Part shown: positions 35,972-49,676 of the stretch, piece after piece
Layout: each line of letters starts with the position of its first letter
Position numbering within the stretch: the first letter of the stretch is position 1
DNA from: Solea solea
Taxonomy: Eukaryota > Chordata > Actinopteri > Pleuronectiformes > Soleidae
DNA length: 64,000 bases
Reading direction: 5' to 3'
Assembly: GCF_958295425.1 (NCBI RefSeq)
Contig: NC_081143.1
Coordinates: 23,307,281-23,371,280, forward strand
Notes under the pieces: model-generated
What the model was told of the DNA's origin: nothing
The model's database searches: none
What the model saw: only the letters and a program-made list of their open reading frames with translations
Position numbers and translations under genes: made by a program

Positions 35972-35977
35972 TTTATT
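35972..35977 (-). terminator. rps15a: Polyadenylation signal of rps15a
   Basis: On the minus strand, AATAAA starts 17 bases after the TAA stop of rps15a. Very short 3' UTRs are usual for ribosomal protein genes, so this is the likely 3' processing signal. Confidence 0.8.
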
Positions 35978-35993
35978 TGCAGTTCTTTACATT

Positions 35994-38950
<2,957 letters not shown>

Positions 38951-39748
38951 TTATGTCTCACGTATAGTAACAATTTCAACAGTTAGCACAGAGCATCTGA
39001 GCCATCACACCACCGAATTATGACACTCGTGGCTTCAACAATTTATACTTAAAAACAGCTAACTGGGTAAGACCCAAGTTGAAACCCTAATTACCAACAA
39101 AGTGGCGATAAATGCGCATGGACCAGGGCACAATTTCGTCAGTTAGCACACAACAGCTAGCACTATTAAAATTAGCCAGATTATCATTGAACACAACCAG
39201 GTGTTAGCAACATAGCACACAATAAATCACGTTGATTAAAAACGCTAGTGATACAAGCGGACAGTTCACACAGCAGACGGCGCTGCTTTGCCCAAGTACC
39301 TCAACAGTTTCCCCACAAAAAGCATGGTCCACAGGAGAGCAGCTACCTAGCATAGCCGGCTGCAATAGCACAGTATACGTTATCAATGGCAGAAACCGCA
39401 GTCGAAACGAGACCGAGCGCGGACAAAATGTGTAGCTCACGAACATTAACGGAGATTTAAGAGTTTGTATTTTTTTTATTACGGTGAAAACTACGTCCCC
39501 GTGTACGTTAGGCTAACGGCACATCAACGCGCCTCGAAAGCACAGACTCCCAGGGCCGGACACAGGGATCGTCCGGTGGTCTTTCAGACTAATCTGTGCT
39601 AAATATCTTCCACAAACCGAGACGATACTCGTCTCAAAATGTTACTATGATGTTTCGCTTCAAGATGATCACATAAATGGGACATTTGACATTTAGATGC
39701 TTCAGATACTTGAAAGATTGAAGGTGGCAGCAGAAAGAGACATCTTAC

Positions 39749-39776
39749 CGGTTCTGCAATATGGCGGAAAGAGGAA
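39749..39776 (-). promoter_or_regulatory. rps15a: rps15a non-coding exon 1 with 5'TOP and YY1-type motif
   Basis: On the minus strand, CTTCCTCTTTCCGCCATATT then GCAGAACCG is followed by the donor GTAAGA. The pyrimidine run is a 5' terminal oligopyrimidine start, the mark of mRNAs under mTOR/LARP1 translational control. The CCGCCATATT core fits the YY1 site found just downstream of many ribosomal protein transcription starts. The exact start base (near 39773) is inferred. Confidence 0.75.
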
Positions 39777-39779
39777 GTA

Positions 39780-41821
39780 GAAAAAAGCTGCAATGCAATA
39801 TGGGAAAAAAATAAATCGAAGATCTTTTCAAGTAAGGATGGCCCACGCCTGCCGAAAACAATGTAATTTATATATCTGTTAAGTAACACTGTACATTTGT
39901 AGTGCCAATGTAAATTGCACGTGTAGACTGATAGTAATTAATTAACGTATTTGTTTGGCTTTATCTGATTTATCGGTTAAAATATGCACTTTTGTTATAT
40001 TGTTATTAGGTCAAAAAATATATCTTATTTTCACATTTTAACAACATAATATAGCATACATAGTCATACTATAAAATAATCTTAGTCCAAAAGGAGTAAT
40101 TTACAAATAAATTTAATTTTATACACTAGATTATGCATGATTGTTACTAAACTAGAGTTAGACTGAAGACTATGACTAAGTATTTGCATGCATCCATGTC
40201 AGATGTATTTGGCTTAGCCAGTGTAATTTTCATCACAATAATCTATGAGGCATATATTTTTCTGTATATAAACCATATTTCCAATGCAGGAAGGATGTGA
40301 ATTGGGTATATATATGTTATTGACATTGTTATGGCTGTGAAGTTTTGTAAATCACAATTTCTGCACTGGCTAGCACAACAGTGGACAACACATGTTGTGC
40401 ACCTACTCTTAATTCTAACCCTTGTGCTGAACAATGACATTTTACTGTGAAAGCCATTTCAATTTTCATTTCTTACCACTCGCTGATATTAATTGATTTA
40501 AAATGTATTATATATATATTATTATATTATATATATTGTTAACTTACATTAACAATATAAATCAAGCAGGATAGTGTTTGTCTTCATTAGAAAAAAAATC
40601 ACAAGCAGGAAGAAGAAAACAAACTCCAGAAGGAGAATAAATAATAGATTCAAGCCAAAAGAGAGCAGTTATTGCCACTTTACACAAACAAAGTCATTGT
40701 TTCATAATAAAGAAAGGCCAAGAAAAGAAACAGTCTTGTCAGAGACCAGTCATATTTTTATTTCCCATGTTTCAACATGTGCACCAACTCAATATTAGTT
40801 AAATATGTATTATATGACATAGTTATTACAGTACTTAGAAGAAATAAAAATATACACAGTTGTAGCTGTACCTGACAAAATATGACAATAAAATATTATT
40901 AAATGCTAATAAAGAAGAATTGTAATACATATAGTCTGTATTATGTCTTCATGTGTCACTATAGACACAAATCCTTACAGCTGAGTGGTGAATTACCACA
41001 GGGTTTTTGTAAAAATAGGAAAACCAACAGTTTGTTTTTATATGTATTTGTCATATATTGTCCTGTGCAAGTTAATGTAATGGGATAGAGATAATCCCCT
41101 ACTGGTTTAGACAACGATACATCAAATATAACTTATCACGTGTATCAAGTGTAAGAGATGAGCGTGCATGCATGGGTGTGTGCAAAATATATACTTTATA
41201 TAAGTAGCATCAGAAGCTAAAGTCTAAAACTTAACAGTCACAATCTATAATGTTGTGTAGTATTGGTGCAGTGTTTTCGTTATCGTATTAAAATACTGCA
41301 GTCAGGTACAAAGAATAAATAATCTTCAATGAAAGCCATTTTAAATACTAACAGCTTTACTATATCGCGTACAGGTGTCTCTTTTTCATATCTATATATA
41401 TTTATATAACTGTGGCATCTTGCAGGTGCAGCAACAGTAATAACTCTGCTACTGTGATCTGAAGTTGAATTTTCATGTTGATGAAAAGATGGCGATGGAG
41501 AACGTCCAACCACCGACTAAAATGTAAACCTCCTCTACCAGTACAACCGAAACAGATTTACTCTGGGACCAAATCTCTTTCCCCTGGTGTCCAGTAGAGG
41601 GAGTGCAAAACCACTCAGACACATGGACACAGTGACACACCCACCAGCCACCAATTGAACAGACACATGGAGCATAATGGAATGCTGTGCAGCACGAGAC
41701 ATAGTAACCAGATTCACGTACTATTTCTATGGTTACATAAAAATTTCAACACACTCTTCTCCCTCGGTTAAGCCTGCACATGGCTTTTTCTAAATCTGCT
41801 TTCCACTTTTTTCCCCCCACT
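39780..41821. other. Spacer between notum and rps15a
   Basis: AT-rich DNA about 2 kb long. It includes the rps15a upstream region and the notum 3' flank. There are short AT runs near 40508-40545 and 41390-41410. No exon or repeat family was recognised, and I could not pick a polyadenylation site for notum with confidence. Confidence 0.5.
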
Positions 41822-44800
41822 TTAGCCACCATTGCTGACCATGCTGGCAAGAGAATCTTCCTCTCCTTGGGGATCCAAGCCCAGCCTCTGTGGGTCAAGG
41901 CCCATGGCTACAAGCATCTGGAGCAATGTAAGCTTTTGCTGGGTGGCCTGGTCCACCAAGGCTGGGCAGGTGGGGTTGCACTGGGGCCACTGGCAGGTGT
42001 CGACCAGGTGGAAAGGACAACCTTTGGAAGGGGTCCTGTTGTTGCGTGTTGCCTCCAGACTCCGGTCCCAGCAGTGCAGGGCCCGTGGCAGAGAGGTGCC
42101 TTTAACTTGAAAGGTCATCCAGTTACTGAAAGAACAAAAAGTCAGAGCTGAGGCTTGAAGATAATGAAGGACTGACGGCAGTGTTTCCTCCCTACATTAA
42201 CTCAATAGTGATAGATTATTGAACACTGCTACTTACTGTAAATTAGTTTCAATGTGCCACTAATGATTATCAAACATAACTAGCATAAGTGAGCACAGAA
42301 AGGCAAAAATTAATTATCTACTTTTATATTCGTACATGGCTCTTTGTACTTTTAGATAAAAAGATTATAATTGAAAACTATTTTGATTTGACTGAATAGG
42401 CATTGTAATTGTAATCGGCCATGCCACAGTCTGAGAACAAGAAAACATTTTTTGGCTCATTGGCTCGGTCCCTGAGGTGTCAGCTCCCAGAAATACGAGA
42501 GTAAACTCAGTAAATAAAATTATGACTGAGTATGTAAACTTAGTTCAGACTGCAATGACCTATTATGTTCAAGGGGTACCGAGGGGTTAGGGAAAGTGTG
42601 AAATAGTATTTGGTGACAGTGGAGCGTGATGTATGAGTGAGCATATACACTCAGTAGGTAAAGATGGCTCATGGAATAAGTGAGAATGAGCCAAAAGTTA
42701 TCAGTTCTTACCTTTTAGTCAACACAGTGTGGGAGAGGCAAGATGGAGCAAACACAGCCCTGAAAAAAAAGCACACGGAAGAATAAAGTCAACGCCATCT
42801 TTTATCTTAACCATCTGAGCTTAGATGCTATATACTGACCATACAGTAGAATTAGTTTTACAGAAATTAAGGGAAACACACCTAAACACATTTTCATGTT
42901 TTTGGCTTTTAATTTCTAGAATATTTTATCCTTTTTCATGCATATTGTTAAACCAGGTTGTGTGCATTTTTGAGTTGTCTTCATTTTTTTCATGTATTTT
43001 TAAATTTTTTAGTCTATTGTAAACAACGTTATCTAAAATACTCACACTAACACACTAAAAGTTTAAAATAATTTTTTTACGAGCACATGTTTGTGCTCTT
43101 GGTGTGTTATTTTATAATTTATGACACTGCAAAAAAAAAAAACTACTTACTTTTTGCATGAAGTATATTTTGAAAATAATTAATTTATTTATTTATTTTT
43201 TAGAATTATGATGCATCATGGCGAAAACTTGGCAATTCAAGGGTTAAAAATGTAAAAAAATGAATTAATATTTGATATGTATGGAAAGAATTGTTGTCGG
43301 TATAAAACATTAAAAGTATTTAGCGTGACCCACCCTTACACTTGAACAATTGCAGAACCCTGGCTTTCTTAAACCAGGAGTGAAACCCTAATTAATGTAA
43401 GACCAACTTTCAGTAACATCATTTCAATCCAAATGCTAACGATCCCAGAGTTTGACAGACATAAAAACAACAGTGTTGCCCTGAGACTTTTGCACAGGTA
43501 AAATGTATTACTGCCACATGTTCCTAGATGAACTCACGTGACATCTCTCAGGGAGTTTTTGAGCTCCCTGCCCAGGTTCTGGATGTACTGCCACTGCTCC
43601 TCAGACAGACTCTGTCCTCCGACGTAGATGTTCTCCACCCTCAGCTGCTCCTCATCAAACAGCCACTGCACGACAAACAGAGGGGCTACAAGAAACACAA
43701 CAGAGTTTAGAATTTATACGATTATATAATATATTAACATTGGATGTATTTTATGATTATATATTACATTTGATTATGTTTTATGATTTCCACTTTTTAT
43801 TCTTAATTAAGATTCATATTTTATGGTATCAAATGTTTCTGTAAAATTAGTATATTTTGTTATTTTGTCTGTCTGTAAACTTGTGAAGTGAAAGGCTGAC
43901 GGGAGTTCTGTGAGCAATCCCATCATGCCACACTTGGAACCAACACAACCACTGCCATTTTGGCAGGAATCTGCGCTGTTTAAATCCGTATACATACATA
44001 TACCAGACAACTCGTCGCTTCACCAGCTGTGTTCATAAAAAGTGAAGATGGTGGATAGTTGCCGTGCCTCCGGTAAACCATAATAGTCATTTGGTAAAAT
44101 AGAGAACATTTTACCAGATCCCCAAAGATCGGGAGAGACGGCAGAGTTGGATTACTGCCATAAAACACACTGAGAGCGAGCGCAGAGGACAGTGATGGGA
44201 ATCCACAAGCAACGGATAGCACTTTTGTATTGATTCCTTCACATCACATACACTAACTAACTTTAATATCTTATTAATTGCAGTTTGTTAGTGTCCTCCA
44301 GAGTAGGGGTTAGGGGGGTCAAAATAGAATTTTTTAGAAGCTTTTCCTGCCACCATGGCAGTATTTACAAACTGAGTCACAAGAACTCTGTAGCTCTATA
44401 AAAGAGATTATTCATCTCAATTAGGCTTTAATGGTCAAATAATGGTTATAATGACCATAAAACATTGTAGTGAGAAACCTACACAGCATTATCGTCAGAT
44501 CAGATAATTCCCTCTGGAGTTTGCACGGACCCAAAGCTAACAGGTGAATCCAACTGTATCAGCTGTTTGCCAATCAACTTTGCAAGCTTCAGTACCAAGC
44601 AGCACTCACAGGTCAAAGTAGAGAAGAGTTTGTGTCCAAAGAAGCACTGCCACTCCTCTCCTCTCTTATAGAGCTGCCGACACCTATCGGGTACAACCCC
44701 ATTCCACAGCCTGACAAAAAATAGCAGCAAAAAGCAGAACAACACTGGATTGTAAAAGAGTTTATTTCAAATTCTACATCAGACAAATGAGAGTGATTCT

Positions 44801-47800
44801 TATCATCAAACCTGGCTGAAGATAAATTACCTGAGTCCTATCTTGATGGCATCTTCAGGTGAGCAGGAAACAGTCTCCGGACAGTTTGGCGATCTCGGCT
44901 GCTTACTCTCTATGAACCAGCCGGAGTCGACAAGGCCTCGGACCTGAGCCTCTGCGCCAAGCTGCTCCAGCTGACTGGCCACCCTCTCGATGTTCAGCAA
45001 AACACCTGTCCCACCAGCACTTCACAGGGGAGCCAAAAACATCAATAAATAGTTTGGCTTTAAGAGAGATGTTTATGTTAGGGGTGTTAGAATGACATGC
45101 ATGCCCGCGAACAGCAGTGAAGTGAAAACTTAGCAGCATTGCATCCAGAGAGTGGATTCTGTTTTAGGACCTGGGAGTGTCCTAACAACCATGTTGCTAA
45201 CCTGGGAGGAATGTTCACCATTACAGGGCAAGGCCCTTTAATAAACATTATGTCATTGCTCACAGTTGACTATAAGTCATTCATCTACATTGTTGACAAG
45301 AGGGCACACTGGAAATAGAGCTGCTTCTCCTGCTTCACGTTAGCCATGGAGATGGTCCAGCTGGGACAGAGGTTGCAGGCGCTTGTCCAAGAACTGCAGT
45401 CAGCATCAGAGCACGAGCGATTAAAATAAACTCACCTGGTGCCAGACAGCATTACAACCTTGGCCTGCTTGATTCCTTTGGGGATGAGGTCTTTGATGAC
45501 CTCGCGGATGATCAGGGATCCCATGAAGGTGTACTCAGCTGATAACAAAAACAACAACGCCACAAATGTTTTGTCTGTGTTTTTGTGAAAATTGTTGCAC
45601 AACTGATTTAACCATAGAATAGCTTCTGAAAACATTTGACTACTGTTTTTGACTACTAAGTTTAATCTAATTGTTATCAATAGTTGTCCATACATGCATA
45701 AAGCAGAAAATACACCTAGGTCCCTCAAAGTCCCCCCTTGGCACTGTTATGACCTCACTAAAAATATGGTTACTGCAAATACATGACACATTTCTATTGT
45801 TGTTGACCATTCAAAGCATTTGACATGACAGGTCACATTCAGTCCTTCCTATAGTTCTTCACTACACAACAAGCAGTGATGCATTAGGAACAATTTGGCG
45901 TTAAAGACAAACTAGTGTATATAAACACACTACCTTCTTAACCACAGCTGCCCCCACATCCTGAGAACTTTGAAGAAACTTACTTGCATTAACATTCCTC
46001 TCTCGTTCTTTTTCTTTGCCTTGTCGCGCCCGTGGAGGAGGGGTCGGTGCTGGTCCAGTGCCACTCCATACATCACTGGAACAGTACGGGATGAATCTGA
46101 GGAGACATTCACAAAAAAAGAAAAAGGAAAAAGAAAAAGGAAATCAACTCAGGCTGCAAATACGCCTCCTCTGTCATCTATTGGAAAACTATGCATCAGC
46201 CAGATGAAGCAAAGCTGAGGCAGCAAAACCCCTGAGTGCAGTAAACTGAGCAAGGCTGGATTGTGTTGCTTATAAACTCAACTTTCAATCTATACATTTT
46301 ATATATTGTTTCTTAATTAAAAGACAACAAGTTTCCATTATGTCAGCCACAAGATTATAAATGAATGTCTACAAAGAATGTTTTACAAATGACTCCTGTG
46401 GCACCTTTGGTAACCACAACAATTGGATACTCGAAGAAACAAACAGGTACTTACACAATGTTTGCATTATACCAGTGTGGGTTTGACTCCACTTGAGAGG
46501 ACATGATTCCAGTCCCTGCAAATCAGAGATTAGAAAAGTGTCCCCTTGTCTTTATTAAAGATTACTTCAAGAATAAAAAGTCATTGGAACATGTAGGGTA
46601 TGCTTTTTAAAGCATGGCCGCCTGACCTACCTCTTTTTGTCTGGGGCCAAGCTGATGAGCTCATTAGTCGTGGGATATTTTGGTACCTGGAATCACAGGT
46701 CTCTTTGCTGTAGCAGCACCAGCCGCCTAAAAATAATGGAGACTAATATTAGACTTTCACATCCGGCGCAGCATGGGAGACACCCATTAGCTGATCATCA
46801 AGGCCTGCAAGGAATGAAGAGGGAAAGCAGCCTGGTCTGCTAACAAGACCATACATTCACTTAAAGTCGCATGGACAAAAAAAAGAAAAATAGATAAAAT
46901 TTCCAATTTTGTTGATTACTCTGAGCTTGTGCAAAGTGCTTCCCCTTACAAACACAATCAAGTAAAAATGTTCTTTGCATCATATAAGGCACATGTCTTT
47001 CAGAATTCTTTCTGAAGTCCAGGAGGAGAGCAGTCCAAATAAATAACACCCACTCCAGGTCTCTAAGTAACAGGCAGCTACTACAGTAAAAAGAAGAAAA
47101 ACAGAAGAAGATGATGGGACAAGATCACATCCCCATCAAAATTCCAATGGAAATGGGAGTGGAGGGTTGTCACGCCAAAACAAGCTGACCTTTAGGAACC
47201 AAAATTAACCATTTGGGTGTTTGAAATTCTCACCTTCCAGAAATAACAACCATCGTCGGCTTCCTCTGAACTCCTTGAGGTAAAACCTTTAGAACCACAA
47301 ATAAACATGAATGAGGAGATGGTCAAGATAAATCAGGACACTGATACTCTAAATACTCTGTAGCTTCTGAAATCTCTATTATGACAAATAAAGGAAGTCT
47401 TGGAAATATTTTTTTTCTCACCCAGCTGCTGTTCCATCATTACATGTAACCTGGCTGTTCTTGAGGAAGTGCAGCCTCATGTCATCTGTCTGCTGTCCAG
47501 CTGCTCGAGCTCCTGCAGCACCCTCCCGTCCTGCTTCAGCTGTGCCTCCAGAGCCTCTTGTGCTTCCAGTTCCTCCCGCACCACCAGCACCTCCAGTGCC
47601 TCGTGTGCCTCCACTGCCTCCAGCACCGCCAGTACCCCCAGTTCCTCCTGTACCTCCAATGCCTCTTGTGCTTCCACTGCCCCCAGCACCTCCAGTTCCT
47701 CCTGTGCTTCTTGTGTTTCCACTGCCTCCAGTTACTCCGGTGCCTCTTGTGCTTCCACTGTCTCCAGCACCGCCAGTTCCTCCGGTACCTCTTGTGCTTC

Positions 47801-48059
47801 CAGAGCCTCCAGCACCTCCATTTCCTCCAGTTCCTCCAGTCCCTCTTGTGCCTACGTTGCCCTCATTGCTTCTTGTGCTTCCAGTACCACCAGTGCTTCC
47901 GGGAGTCAGATCCACCACAGGAGCTGACTGGCCCACATCACCTCCTTGGCTCCCACCAGCCTTCTTTGTGGACTTACCACCTGATTTAGCATTACGGTTG
48001 TTCTGACAACAGATTCCCCCAAGCAGGAGCAAGAAAGCAATCTGGCCTAGTAACTTCAT
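41822..48059 (-). CDS. notum2: Notum-family palmitoleoyl-protein carboxylesterase (notum2-like), 11 coding exons
   Basis: A secreted serine hydrolase that removes the palmitoleate from Wnt proteins and so blocks Wnt signalling. Coding exons (minus): 48059-47422, 47286-47234, 46726-46631, 46515-46455, 46096-45984, 45538-45436, 45019-44831, 44710-44610, 43685-43538, 42759-42712, 42125-41822. All joins are GT-AG and the sum is 1854 nt, 617 residues plus TAA. A signal peptide ([18 protein letters not shown]) is followed by a Lys/Gly-rich stretch, about 125 residues of Gly/Thr/Ser/Arg repeats (54-178), then the core from [17 protein letters not shown] on. The nucleophile is Ser355 in [13 protein letters not shown], split by an intron. 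Asp462 (QWLFDEE) and His511 (CLSHT) match the other two triad members of human NOTUM. A Pro/Arg/Lys/Glu insertion with an N-A-T sequon sits near residues 300-321. The chosen ATG lies directly after a splice acceptor. Family membership is certain; the paralogue name is inferred. Confidence 0.93.
47526..47900 (-). repeat. notum2: Coding minisatellite: Gly/Thr/Ser/Arg repeats in notum
   Basis: Residues 54-178 of the Notum protein are made of imperfect units of about 15 residues of the type [15 protein letters not shown], encoded by repeats of about 45 bp. Units differ by point changes and by gain or loss of GGT/GGA triplets. Because the DNA is almost free of stop codons in every frame, several long overlapping open frames appear on both strands here. 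They are by-products of the repeat and should not be read as genes. Confidence 0.9.
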
Positions 48060-48193
48060 GTCTGTGGCAACATGAGAAGTAAAACAAGTTGCAGTCATTA
48101 TTTCTAGTCAAGTCTATTCTTTATTACTTACATTTGGATTTATATGCACATGCAAATCAAATCAATCACCTTTTGACCTAGACATGAACTTAC

Positions 48194-48300
48194 CTCTCTA
48201 AGAAGAATCAGCTCTTGTGGTTGAGGCACCTCTGGATTCAGGCAGAGGAAGGAGTGAAAAGTTCAATGTGCACTTGTCAGGTGTGAGTGGAGGATGCCAG
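48194..48300 (-). promoter_or_regulatory. notum2: Probable non-coding first exon of notum
   Basis: On the minus strand, CTTCTTAGAGAG is followed by a consensus donor GTAAGT at 48193. The acceptor TTGCCACAG just before the ATG exon is only about 130 bases further on. The transcription start is not visible, so the upper limit is a guess. Confidence 0.45.
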
Positions 48301-49523
48301 TCATGAGCAGTGATGTAGTCTTGACCAGGTTTTGATGAAGGCTGCAAATCCGCTGCATGCTTTATAGTGCCACCATATATGGATCAGATTTCCTCCTGTT
48401 TTCTTGTGCAGCTCCTGCCAAGCTCTTAGATAAAACTGCTGACGACACACCATGAGGGGAGGTACTGGAAGGCCAGTGGCGAGGAGAAAAGATAACACAC
48501 ACGTCTCTTCAACATATTTCAAGACATTGCACACACCCACCACCTGGCACTTTTTCATCTGACCACTGCTCTTCTTCCCCAATCCCATTCTTCTCCCACC
48601 CACCGTCCACCTCTGCTTGCCAGTGTTTTGATTTAAATATCTACACGGCTGGCATAACTGCATAGTCCGTTTGTCTGCCATGTGACCCAGGGGTCACTGG
48701 AGCACACACCTCAAACACCTTATGAAACATAGATGAAGAGCACCTCAAAGTTCCTGCACGGTCAAAAATGTAGTGGATTTAGCTGTCATGACACACAAAC
48801 CTTCTTTCAAATCAATATTATTCATATATCAACATTAAGAAAAAACATTACCAAATAAAAGCTCCTAGCCTGTGTTCATCTCTGGGAGAATGACCATGGC
48901 ATGACAAGTAGGAGTTTGTTTGATTGATTCAAACCACGTACAAAACCAGAGGATACTTCCAGTGATTCCTTTGTGAATTCTTTTTTATTTACATTATTTA
49001 GGCAAGTTCTGTTGCCTTCTTTTAATATAGGGATTGTGTAAATGAATGCATTCTGTTATAATTACCATGGCTGTAACTAATACAATTAGGACCAATCTAG
49101 CTCTATAAATCAAAGAAATTACCTCTTTCTATTAATAACATGTTATTTATTATGTGAGGCTGTAACCGCTAAATAAAGTTTCTCTTCCATCTTCCAAATA
49201 TGGCAGCAGAGAAATACAATTTGATACTTGCCGGTACGTGTATTTAATATTTCACTGAGAAATTACAATCCGCCTGTAACACATTGCATAAAACCTTTGT
49301 ACAACGTAAACTTATACACACAGTAACGCAAATAAACGTTTGTGAGATCCAGATTACATTCAAGCAAAGATTGTTAAAGCAGTTTTAACAGTGAGCAGTC
49401 GCCTCCACGGATAAACATTTGAATATTTAAAATGTTGCCATATATCCAAGAGAAAATACACAGGTAAGAGCATTCCCATCCATGAGACTGAATGGTTTCA
49501 TGTAGGGTGTATAGTGTCTTTAC

Positions 49524-49676
49524 CTACAGTCGCTTCCCCTTCCAGGTCGTCCGCTGCACACTTCTAAATGGCAGGTTGGGTTGGTTTTGCCTTTGGTGAA
49601 GAAAGATGCAGAGTATTTGAAACTGATCTGCGACTGTCCCCCCTGGGATGGTTGAAGGGTGACGTAGCACCGATCC
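49524..49676 (-). other. Candidate internal exon, gene unknown
   Basis: On the minus strand a CTTTCAG acceptor and a TGTAG/GTAAAG donor bound 153 nt, a multiple of three. One frame reads DRCYVTLQPSQGGQSQISFK, then YSASFFTKGKTNPTCHLEVC and SGRPGRGSDC, with a cysteine spacing that would suit a secreted or extracellular domain. The other two frames are also largely open, and no neighbouring exon of a matching protein was found. It could be chance, a gene relic, or part of an unrecognised gene. Confidence 0.2.

Noticed and set aside
41832..42151. Plus-strand open frames of 123 and 92 codons.
   Set aside because: They are antisense to the last coding exon of notum, whose minus-strand frame is clearly the conserved one.
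47400..48006. Long plus-strand open frames (175, 181 and 143 codons) rich in Ser/Cys, Pro/Val and Leu/Cys.
   Set aside because: They are the other frames and the other strand of the Gly-rich coding minisatellite of notum exon 2. They lack family resemblance and splice support.
48301..48681. 126-codon minus-strand open frame upstream of notum.
   Set aside because: No resemblance to any protein that I know, no signal peptide, and it lies in the notum 5' flank. Chance frame most likely.
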